DNA of 64,000 nucleotides from Edaphochlamys debaryana (lineage: Eukaryota > Chlorophyta > Chlorophyceae > Chlamydomonadales), in assembly GCA_016858145.1 (NCBI GenBank), contig JAEHOE010000101.1, positions 1-64,000 on the forward strand, given 5' to 3'. Of the stretch, positions 48,401 to 58,300 are shown piece by piece; position 1 is the stretch's first letter; each line of letters starts with the position of its first letter. The notes beneath the pieces were generated by a model, which did not search any database, was not told the DNA's origin, and was given only the letters and a program-made list of their open reading frames with translations. The position numbers and the translations under genes were made by a program.

Positions 48401-49236
48401 TTTCGAGGGTTGTTTGTTAGGGTGGAGAGGCGGAGGGGGTGGGCGGGTTGGGGTTGGGGGTGGGGGTCGGCGGGGTCGGGGCGGGGGGTGGACGGGCGGG
48501 TGTAGGGAGTGCAGGGGGCCCATCGCCGTCGCTGCCCCCGCCGTCGCGGCGCCCGCCTCGCTGCCCAGCGCCGTCGCTGCCCCCGCCGTCTCGGCGCGCC
48601 ACATTCGCAAGGAGGCGCCGCAGTACGGCCGGCGCCGCTCCAAGCGCGCTGAGACCAACGAGGACGGCGCGGCCGAGGCGGCGGCTGCGGCTGCGACCTC
48701 CTGCACACCCCCTCGAACCCCCTCCCCCCGGCACCCTCAGGCCTGTCGCCCATGACCCTCTGCCCGGTCCTGCCCCTCCCCGGCTCACGTCCATTGCCGC
48801 CCCCGCCTTGTCCGCGGTGGGGTCCGACACCAGCAGCACCCGCAGCGAGTTGGGGAGCACCAGGTACCTGCGCGACAGGGAGGGACGAGGGGCAGGGGCT
48901 CGGTTTTGGCGGGAGGTCGGGCACCTGCTCTTGCGGCTCAGCCGCCCAGGCGCTCTTCAGGAAGCGGCAGAGCTTGGCTGCGATGCTGGCGGAGAGGGCC
49001 AGGCGCGGGGCGTACCCCAGCAGCTCTTGAGCCGTGGGTCCGCGCCCTCGCCCCACGTAAGCCTCACCCCCCCCAAACATCCCGGCGAGCTCGCCGGCCG
49101 AGCTTTAACCTTAGCAGACCTACTTGTACTCCATGTCATCGTTCGCTGGGCGCAGGATGGCGCTGCCCTCCAGGGCGGGGCAGGGCTCGGCGAGCTCTGC
49201 TGGCGCGCGCGCATCCGCCACATCGGGTTGTGCCAT
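39425..49236 (-). CDS. IDE: Insulin-degrading-enzyme-type M16 metalloprotease (about 1208 aa)
   Basis: 26 minus-strand exons: 49236-49124, 48867-48789, 48368-48270, 48037-47864, 47396-47334, 46975-46836, 46578-46460, 46243-46158, 45993-45823, 45614-45550, 45295-45199, 45025-44966, 44781-44309, 44171-43991, 43595-43494, 43262-43143, 42987-42928, 42766-42621, 42392-42317, 41944-41705, 41343-41179, 40921-40852, 40594-40418, 40256-40195 (or 40186), 40009-39905, 39808-39425. The inverted zinc motif HFTEH gives H81, catalytic E84 and H85. The third ligand E162 in VDSEH is 77 residues on, as in human IDE (H108, E111, H112, E189). All four M16 domains align to IDE, including RTRQQLGYIVSLHG and KPKKLGE. 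IDE degrades peptides inside a closed chamber. Oddities are an Ala/Glu-rich insertion of about 110 residues in exon 13 and another near exon 20. The exon 24 donor is uncertain: GC at 40195 keeps the family length, GT at 40186 adds three residues. Confidence 0.94.
42171..42250 (+). repeat. Diverged dispersed repeat, intronic copy
   Basis: This copy lies in the IDE intron 42393-41945 region (plus-strand coordinates between exons 20 and 19) and matches 38910-38995. It is flanked by two copies of CATGGCTCTGACCCTG at about 42153 and 42250. Confidence 0.65.
45496..45560. repeat. 38-bp tandem duplication of IDE exon 10 end and donor
   Basis: CACCTGAACACCGC occurs at 45509 and 45547, each preceded by a long C run. 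Read on the minus strand this is the last bases of exon 10 plus its GTGGGG donor, repeated 38 nt into the intron. Confidence 0.85.
47393..47445. repeat. GGGGTGGAG tandem repeat
   Basis: Four to five copies of a G-rich 11-bp unit sit just upstream, in transcript direction, of IDE exon 5, giving a C-rich tract before its acceptor on the minus strand. Confidence 0.85.
47723..47890. repeat. 108-bp duplication of IDE exon 4 end and donor
   Basis: About 45 bp around GGTGGCGCACCTCGCGCTC occurs at 47735-47775 and 47842-47885. In transcript sense the second block contains the true end of exon 4 (GAGCGCGAG) with donor GTGCGC; the other is a near-copy 108 nt into the intron with the donor intact. Confidence 0.9.
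48045..48081. repeat. AGAGGGGG short tandem repeat
   Basis: About four copies of an AGAGGGGG unit lie immediately upstream (transcript sense) of IDE exon 4. Confidence 0.85.
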
Positions 49237-51985
49237 GGCTCCCGACTTGACCCGCTGAGAAACACGCGACGCCCGTCGCGCCTCACGCGTTTCGGTTCAG
49301 CGCTCCAGCAAGTCGGAAGACGAGCACGCGCCCTTCCCCGTCCCCGTAGGGAATCGGGCCAATAGTTAAGCTCACAGGTCAATACGCTCACGAGCTAGCT
49401 CGATCACGGTATAGCGGCTAGCGGACTGGGACTGGGACTGTTCTGGCGCGAGGGAGGCCCTCGTAATGCAGCGGGGCGCTGCATCGAGGCCAATGCGCGC
49501 GGCATGCCCACCAGACCCCGTTGCGTGGAGCACAGAGACCGATTTCTTATCACCAGGAACACGGCGATCGCTGCTGAGCTGACTCAATACAGCAGGCTCG
49601 GGAGAGGACCGAGCACTCGGGCCCTTCCCAGCGCACAGCTCTGCCCCCCATAAGCCCTCCTTCGGCCTTCGTATAGGGCATATAGCCCAGGGATGGTAGC
49701 ATCTGCCTTACTCAGTTCCGCAGATCCCGCTCGATGGCATGCCTGACCGGCATGTGTCCGGCCTGCACTGGAGACTTGAGGGGGCTGCGCTGGTGACTTG
49801 AGGGAGGGCTAGGGAGAGCACTGACGGGCAGATGACGGACATATCGCTCATCCTTGGAGGACTGACGGAGGCCATGCCCACGCCGCCCGGCTCGATGGTG
49901 GGGGCATGATGGCGGTGCCCACGCAGCCGTCGTACTGTTCAACGTCATCGCGGCGTGGCAGTGGACTGCGCGCGTGGTGGTGGCAGGGTTGGCCAGCGGG
50001 TAGGTCCGGAGTACACGGCGGCCAAGGTGGGGGGATTGCGGCTTTCGGGGGAGCCCGAGGGGGGGGGGGGCGGAGGGACTGGGATAGGGAAGGTCAGGGC
50101 CAAGTGGCCTGGGCGGATACAAGACGCACTGGGAGTTCAGGGAATGCGGAAGCTTGATCCTGCTACACGATCTGCCTTGAAGATGTCGGGCTCGGCACAA
50201 CACCTCTGGCGCCTTGCTTCCTTGGTGTTTGAAACCGCAGGCGTGCACCCTGGGTTGCCTGGGGGGGGTCTCGTGGGCCTGCCGCACACCCAGGCTGGGG
50301 AGCGGCGGTTTCGGCGAAGGCGGCCAGACACGGCCAACCTTTTGCTCACTGCACATCACTGGTACCATCACATGGACCCGTCAGGATATGTGCAACCCTC
50401 TGGGCCACTGCATTGTCTGCACCAAGGGCGGCCTGGCTGGGGGCTACAGGAATCACTTCATAGGGCACGTGGAGGTGAGGGGGCAGGGAGGCTTGTGCAA
50501 GGGGAGGGGACTGAGGAGCTGGGAAGATGAGTGGGAGCGGGGGTGGGGGGCAGCCGCCCGAGGCAGCTCGAGACTACGAGCGCCTGTCTGTGTTTGTGCT
50601 TGCCGCACAGTCCCTGTTCCGCTTCTTCACTCCTACCCCATTCCTAACAGCTGCCGGACTCAAACGGCCAAGCGACAATGCCAGGCGTTGCTGGCACGGC
50701 GTCTCTCGATACCGCATGACCCCGGACGAGGGCCTGGTTTGGCAACAGCACGAGCAGGGCGTGTGGACGCCCGGGGGGTGGGGTGGGGGGGGTGGCAGTT
50801 GGGGCTGACAGAAACCACTATGCAAGGCGTGAGCCTCACACGAGCGAGCCCCAAACTGCTCGCCAGCCAGGCAAAGGCTGGGATGCGGGAGCGTGTGGCC
50901 GTGTGGCTTGGCTTGCCTGCCCCCGCTGGTGTGATCTATCTGGGACGTAAGAGTGGGCAGCTCCTGTTCGGCCTTGCTGAGTTGCTGTACTTGGGGCCCC
51001 GGCGAGGTGTGCGACTCCGCAAGGCGGGGACCCCGATGGGGATGAGTGGGTTCAAAGCAAAGCGCAATGCAGCGCAGTGCACGATGGCACGCTTGGCTCC
51101 GGACCGCCAGGGGATGAGTGGTTGAGCGGACCTGGAACACCGACGCATGTTCCCAGGGCGAAGAGCCCCGGAACTGGCGGAAGGTGGGGAAGCGTGTCGC
51201 GCGCGGAGTGCAGCCAGCAAGGCCTGCCTTTACAACTCACCCCTGCCCCCTGGTTAAACCTGGGTTCGTGTCGTACGCATCCGTGCTGGGGGGCCTGACG
51301 ACGCCAAGCCATGGGTAGCACGACCCCGGGCCCCACCACCAGCCGTCCTTGCCATCAACTCTATCCCCCGGTTCGCAATGCATGCACCGCACTCTTACCG
51401 ACAGGCTGACTCGATTCTGCGCTTTACTTGATCTTAAGGGGGCCAACGCCTCAGCAACACCGGGGGCCTCGACCACGAAAGGGCCATTCTCACACACGGC
51501 TGCCCCCTAGGTAGGCTGGGTTCGCCCCTGCCTCAGTGATGCACAATGCTGGCACCTTGCCTCCCTCCTCGTGCGTTGCAGGAGAGGCGACATCGACGCG
51601 CTCAGCAGCATCCCGGCCCCATACATACAGCCATGCACATCCCGTTATGCTATGCTCTGCTACTTTGCTGCTGCCACGACCCTCGGCCCGTGTCCCGGAG
51701 TCCCACACATGCCCTACGCCCACGACAAGGCGCTTCGCGCGACATTGATGTCTTCTATCCCTGAGTCCCGGAGTGCAACAGCCAAGGACTGCCCCAGCAT
51801 GCGCACCAGCAGTGCCGAGCCCCGCTGCTGCGTCATGCCATAGCGGCGCCCGAGCCTGCTGCCTGAGCCTGCTTCGCCTGCACAGCGTCCTCCTCCTCCT
51901 CCTTCGGCCTCGCCTCGATCGCCTCGCGCGCCTCCTCCGCCAGCTCCGCAAGCCCTTTCGTAGACCTTGCACGACGTGCAAGTGT
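49237..51985. other. Intergenic region with exon-like fragments of unknown identity
   Basis: It is bounded by the IDE start and the 3' end of the nucleotidyltransferase-like gene. On the plus strand several strings have coding character and splice-like ends: HAAVVLFNVIAAWQW at about 49918-49990, CNPLGHCIVCTKGGLAGG at about 50392-50475 before a GTGAGG donor, SLFRFFTPTPFLTAAGL from 50611 after GCCGCACAG, and the copy B exon at 51582. They do not assemble into one convincing gene and match no family I know. Confidence 0.45.
51376..51620 (+). repeat. Diverged dispersed repeat, copy B
   Basis: Same family as 34701-34893. The shared part ends in an exon-like start after GCGTTGCAG at 51582. That start reads RGDIDALSSIPA, against SGYVHALNCIPG in copy A, so both the acceptor and the reading frame are conserved. 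Confidence 0.65.
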
Positions 51986-54872
51986 CTAGAGCAGGATGTC
52001 GGCGTTCTGCCTCCGTGTGGCCGTCATGTAGAAAGTGGGTGGCAGGAGATACTGCTTCAAGCCGCTGCCCGCCACCACGGCCTCCGCGAAGAACCGCGTG
52101 TTGAATGCGGCCACCATGCGGGCCCAGGCCTCGTAGTCCGTGCCCCGGAGCGCGTCTGCCAGGGGCCCCGGAAGGGAGGCGGAGAAGGCATCTGGCTGGC
52201 GGCCCGTGGTTCGCTGCGTGCCCTCGAGCTCATCGAACTTGAAGTGAGCGGCCGTGGAGCGTCCCACGACCGCCCCGGCCGCGGGCACGGGCTTGGGCGC
52301 GCCCGTGAGGCCGCCGGGGGCGGTGTTGGGGGACTGCAGCACAGCGTCCGGGCGCAGCCCCACCACCGAGGGGTCCATCTGGGCCGCCGAGCAAAAGGCG
52401 AAGAACCTGTGTGGTGGGTGGGTGGGTGGGTGGGGGACAGCATGAGGTGGATGTGGCGTGCCTGAGGCTAGTCCTATCTGTGGTGAAGGTGGGCGGGCCA
52501 GCGACGAGGGACCGGGCCCACGGCCCATGCGCGGCTTGGGGGGTAGCGCCGCAGCCCCACCGGTCCGTGTAGTCCACAGCGGGTGCGGTGCGCAGGTTGT
52601 AGCGACCGAACAGGACGTCCAGGCCAGCCACGTACGTCCCCCTCGCCATCAGCGCGCCTGCGAGCTCCTGCAGCGTCCCAGCGGCGCCGCCAGCGCCCCC
52701 CGCGGCCGCTGCTGCAGACTCTGGCCGCAGGAACAGGAAGGGCTCGGCCACCTGCGACGCGGGCCCCACATTGTGCAAGTTGTTGCCACCGCAGATCTTC
52801 AGCAAAACATCAGAAGACCCATAATGAGGCTAACGCGAGGCTAAAACATGAAAAGACCCCAAGGGACTTGCAGGACTGCCCTTGCATCCGGCTGTACAAG
52901 AGTCTTGCCCGCAGCGCCCGTGACTGTACGGGGACCCATACCGCCGAGCTTTACGACCCCGTGGAGGAGCCTCCCCGCGCCGGAGGCCCTGGATTCTGGC
53001 CTGCTCCTACCGTTGTGCCCGGGTCGACGCTTGAGTGTGGCTCCAGCGAGCCGATGCGAGGCAGGGCGCTGTCCTCCGCCGGCACCATCACCGTGTGGTC
53101 CTGGGGGGGAGGGGCGTGCAGAACGTAAGGCCAAAGCTAGCTGCGTGTACGGCAAATGCAGCGCAGCACACGCAGCTGCGGGGGCCACCTTGGGCACCTG
53201 CCCCTTGAGGAAGGGCAGAGGCCCGGGGGTGCCATGGGACAACCTTGGTGCGAGCCCCAACGTTCCCAGGCCCACCTCCTGACCCAGGAGCGCAACGTCC
53301 ACGCCGTTGATGCGGCTGAAGCCCAGCACGTCCCGGCCCCGGAGGTAGCTGTGCTCCAGGAGCCGCTGCAGGGCCAGAAGGGAGGGCGCACGTGAGATCC
53401 CAATCCACAAAACCAGGCATCGAGGCGCGAAGGGTCCTGCGCGAGGCTGCATCCCACGGCTGGTGGTCTGGCCTGCACCGGCTTCCTGTTTGATATGGGC
53501 GACCAGCTGCTCGACAACCAACACCGTGGCCCAAGGCCGCCCCAAGAACTTCGACGAGTGGATTTGCCGAGTCATGGGCCCGGGCATCGCGGCAGCTCAT
53601 GCCTTCCGCAAACCTGGCCACAGTGGCCGGCAGCTCATGCCTTCCCCACCTGCATGTTGTATTGCGGCATGAAGGCCAGCTCCCCGCTGATGACCGCCAC
53701 GCAGGGCGCATCAGCACCACGGCCGCCGCTCGCTCCCTGGAATGTTCAGATGGGTGGTAGGGCGTGGGGTTGTGGAGAAGGGTGGAGGGGCCTCTCGGCA
53801 ACATCGGCCGAAACGGCGGGGCCACAATCGATATGTGCCCGACACGCCGTCAATACGGAGGAGGCCCTCCGCGGCAGCCCTTCCCCCCGCCCGGCCTACC
53901 ATTGCCGTGAGGGCCATACGTAGGTCCGCCACGTCCCCACGCCAGTCTCCAGGCCCTCTGGCGAGGTTTGACACGAAGTTGATAGCCGGAAGGCCCAGCT
54001 CGGCTGCGACAGGGGGCGAGAGCGGTGAAATTACGCGACTCGTGAGGGTCGGTCAAGTACTCCCCTCAAGGCTGTTGACGCGAAGACCAAAGGACGGATC
54101 CACCCTGGCAGATACCCTAGCCGCCCTGGCCCCGCCCCTCTCAAACCCTGGCTTGGTCCTGGTACTCACCAATAGGTGCCTCCGCAAAGAGACCGCTGGG
54201 GCCCTTTATGGCCGCCTCGTCCCCTGTGGCACAGAGCAAGCCGACCCGAAAATGTCAGGAGCGAGACTGACTGCAGACAAGTGCCGCCCCCATTGGAAGC
54301 GCACCTGCGTTGTGCACCACCCACACAGCCTCGAGCGTCACACGCCGCACGGTTGTAAGGAGCTGCAGGATCCGGATGAGGTTGGCCGTCCCGTCGAGGG
54401 GCAGCAGCGCTGGCACGGCAGCGGCAGCGCTGGCCACCGAGGCGAGCGCTCCCCCAGGTGGCCGGGGCGTCCCCGTGGCCTTGGCAGCGGCAAGCTGGCG
54501 AGGTGTTCTGCGGGTTACGGAGAGCCAGGCGTGGGTCAACGAGCGTGCGCGGATGTTTCGGCCTGCAAGCTTGCGCACAGAGACTTCCAGGCTAAGAAAG
54601 GTCCCGTGTAACCGTCCTTCCCACTCTCCTGAAACGTGCTGCGCTCCGCCCTTTGCCGCCCTGAGCCCCGCCCTAGCGGGCTGGTCCCCAGCTCACCCCG
54701 TGGGCGGAGCAGCTGCGGCCGCATGTTCCGCAGCCCCAAGCGCAATCTGCCTGTTGTAGCCCCCTGCCAGGATCACAATGTGGACCCTCTGCGGGGGTGA
54801 CGGGTACACGGTCTCAGGAATGCGGGAATTATGCAGGCATCTCGGGGGCCGCGGACACACCTTGCTCGCCAT
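51986..54872 (-). CDS. Putative nucleotide-diphospho-sugar transferase-like protein (462 aa)
   Basis: Minus-strand exons: 54872-54861 (12 nt, MASK), 54788-54697, 54507-54305, 54223-54170, 54003-53900, 53736-53650, 53365-53276, 53100-53011, 52796-52561, 52406-51986; 1389 nt, all phases close. The start is an ATG in GCCATGG context; the frame is open a little further upstream but without ATG. The N-terminus RVHIVILAGGYNRQ looks like the first strand and glycine loop of NTP-transferase/GT-A proteins (V-I-LAGG-x-x-x-R). CVAVISGELAF at the end of a strand could be the counterpart of the metal-binding VxxGDxxF segment, with Glu for Asp. The remainder (GVDVALLGQEDHTVMVP, CGGNNLHNVG) is not a motif I know. 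The transferase assignment is an inference from the N-terminal fold pattern only; activity is uncertain because the canonical GGxGTR loop is not kept. Confidence 0.7.
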
Positions 54873-55311
54873 GGCCTCCACACCCTGGGCTTGTTTGAAG
54901 GCAACCAACGCAGGACGTCTGTCTGGCCTGTTTGCTGCGAGGTGGGTCGCTTCGACGACTTAGACCATGCGCTCCCCCGGTGTGCAGGTATCGGTATGCA
55001 AATCGAGCAGATCGAAGTTACGAAGCACGCTGAATACGTATGATGGCAAATGGCCTACTTCCTGCGTGTCTCGTGCCTTGCATCGGCGACCGCCGCATGG
55101 GCGGCATCCGAATCGTCGGCGGCGACTTGACAGCTTTCTTACGCAGCAATCGAGTAGCTGAAGCCCCAAAGTAAGGCACTAGCCACCGGGCACCTCGCGT
55201 TCGGCTTGCCGGCGCTCGTCTAGAACAACTGTGTTACCGACAGCAAAACTGGCGTCGCACCTGCTCAAGTAGGCGCTAGTATCTGCGTTACGCTCCGCAA
55301 GTGCCATCGGC
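54873..55311. promoter_or_regulatory. 439-bp bidirectional promoter region
   Basis: The start codons of the transferase-like gene (-) and RRP12 (+) are only 439 bp apart, so both promoters and leaders must lie here. The region is less GC-extreme than the genes. No TATA box or other core element is clear. Confidence 0.5.
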
Positions 55312-58300
55312 ATGGCGTCGGAGTATGGCGGCTCCAATGGGGACGGCGGCGTCGCCGCAGAAGTCATGCAGCGGTATGGCCGCTCCGCGCAGCCCGAGTC
55401 CCAGCAGGTCCTGACAGTGTTCAGGGCCGTGACGGACGTCATCCGCGCGGAGGGCCTGCCGCTCAGCCCCACCAGCTACTTCGCTGCCACTATGTCGGCT
55501 TTGGAGAAGCCTGAGACGCAAGGCTCGCAGCAGGTACATGCTTGCCTCGATGGTTGGCTGTTCTGGGGCGGGGGGGTGGGGGGGGGGCCGCAAGGGGGGC
55601 CGGCCGCAGGGGCGCACGCCTGCGAAACCCTAGCCGACTTGGGCCTCCCTTCCGTTGGCCCAACTTGCAGGTGGTGCTGGCGATGTTGACGCTTCTGTCC
55701 TCAGTGCTACCCCGCCTGCCCAACACGGTTCTGAGGTCAAAGTTCTCAGGCTCAGCGGCCCTCGTGGGCTCCCTGCTTGCGGCCCACAAGGGCGAAGCTG
55801 CCACCGCCAAGGCCGCCCTCGGCTGCCTGGCAGCGGTGAGCCCCGTTCGTGAGGAACTTGGGCAAGGGGGGGACAACTGGCGCGCGTTTCGAGCTCTTCT
55901 AGCCCACCTGCTCATATGAGTCCCTGGCTGTATGGGCCCTTGCCCCAAACGAGGTCCCATAACGGTTGGCATCCCTCCTCCCTGCGCCCCTCTCCCGCTA
56001 GATCCTGGCGGCTGCCGATCCCGCAGCCTGGCTTGCGGCTGTGCCCGCCTTCAACCAGATGCTCACCTTCGTAACTGACAACCGCCCCAAGGTACGCGGC
56101 GTTGTACTACATGTACTACAGGACAACGGGGCAGGCCGGTGCAAGGCCCTGAACGGACCCCTGCGCGGGTGCTAACGGACAGCCCACCAGAGCAGGCCGT
56201 GGCGGCCCCGGGCCAACCAGGTGCATGGACAGGCCACCAGAGCGCGCCGTGGCCACTAGTACTGAATGCGTGCGTGCCCCGCAGGTCCGCAAGCGGGCTG
56301 TTGGCGGGCTGGTGGAGGTCCTGGCGGCTCTGCAGCGGAGCCCGGCGTTGGGCTCAGCAAGTGACCTGATCGCCAAGGGTAGGTCGGGGTTGAGGCCTGC
56401 CGCAGCAAGGCTTGCCGCAGCCCGAGACGGCTGTCCGCTTCGGCGAACAGTCAAGGCCAGTGAGGCTTGACTGCGCCTCTTGTCCAGCCACTGGGCCCTA
56501 GGAACCGCGACCCTCCCAAGTCCCAACACGCGCCTCACTGGCTCGCCCGCGCGCCTCGCAGTTTGCCAGCGCGTCTTGCCCGGCCCGGCGGCGGCCGCAC
56601 AGGCCGCGGCTGCCGCTTCCAACAAGCAGCGCGCCGCGGCCGAGGAGGCCATCACCACGGCCGTGTCGGATGCGCTGCACCTCATCGGTGCGCTCAAGGC
56701 GGTGCTGCCGCTGCTGGCGGCGCCGGCTGCCAAGGTGCGTTTCAGCAGCTACAATGGGCCGCGCGGGGCGGCGCGGCCGCGTGCTGGGCCTTGGGGCTGA
56801 GCTGTGCGAGGGCATCAGACGTGGGACAGTGTGATGTGAGCACTCACGTGCGTGCAGCACATGGTGCGGCCTGGAGATCCCCTCTCGCACCCTCCCATCG
56901 CCCCAGTCCGTCACCGAGCTGCTGCTCAAGCTGTACGGCCTGCGCCAGCCGCTGCTGGACCGACACACCACTGAGGCCCTGGCGGCGCTGGCGGGCGGCA
57001 GCGCGGCCGGCGGCACCGCTGGCGCCGGGGGCGTGTCGGGGCTCTCCGCTGCGGAGCTGGCCGAGCTGCTGACGGTGAGGGACATGCGCAGTGCCAAAAG
57101 TGAAGGGTGCAGACTGCAGAGGAGAGCTGACGCGCCCCTGCTTACTACGCTGTTCCGCTTGCGACCCGTCCCGCGGCCCAGGTGATTGTGGAGTCGGAGT
57201 CCCTGTGGGTCGGCTCCGGCCGCGACCCTGGCCTGCTGATGGCGCTGGGAAGGCTGCTCGAGGTGAGGGGCGGCTTGGGGCCCCTATGCTCGGGCCCGAC
57301 ATCACCTCTGCATGACTCGGCAACCAGGCCCTGCCCTCGAGCCTCGAGCCTGTGATCTGTATTGGTCTCTGCGGCCCGGGGCGCTTCCCTCCTTCCCTCC
57401 ACGACAGGCGGGCTTCTCCCGACTCGCCGAGGTGGACCCCGTCGCCACCGCCGCCCGCCTGCCGCGTGCGCTGCACTGCCTGGTGCCGCAGCTGGCGGCG
57501 GAGGCGGACGGAGTGCGGTACGGGACGTCGCAGGTGCGCGCAGTGCAGGTTGTGCCGTATGCTGCCTGGGCCATGCCCGGTAGCCTGCGGCGCCCCGGCG
57601 TATCCCAGGGCCCTACCGGTGGTTCACGTAGCCTGCGCTTCCGGGCTAGCCTTCTTGGGATCAACCCGAGGCTTGGGCCAGCCCCACCAAGTCTCGCTCC
57701 TCCCTGCTTCATCTCTCAACCGACAGGCGCTCAGGACGCTCATTCTGGACGTGCTCACTCCGCGCGTCGCTGCGGCCGCTCGCAAGCAGCCCAAGTCTGC
57801 AGGAGCGGGCGCGCTGCCTCCGCTGACGTCCATTGTGGCCGCGGTGGCTTCCACGCTGGGGGCCCGGTACCAGGAGTCATGGGGCATGGCGCTACCCGGT
57901 GAGTGCGGCGCGCGGTAGTGCGACGGAACGTGCATAGAACGGGGCGGCTGCTCGAGACTTGGAAGACGTTCGCTCTGGACCCGGCCAGATCGTGCTAAGC
58001 ACTCGTCTTGCCTCCGCTGCAGTCGTGGGCGCGCTCCTAGAGAAGCTGGGAGAGCTGGGCGTTGCTGACGCGGCCGCGCCCCTCCTGGAGCGGCTGGGCG
58101 CTATCTTGGCGGGGGCCGTGGATGCGGCCGATGACGCGGACGCTGCAGCGGCGGCGGCCGGGGACGCGGCGGGAGCTGTGGGCGGCGGCGGCGCGGCTGC
58201 TGCGGCCGCGGCCTCGGCGGCACACGCGGGCGCTGCGGAGGCGACCATGGGCACTGCCATCAAGGCATTGGGGCCCGAGCTGGTGCTCCAGGTGTGAGCG

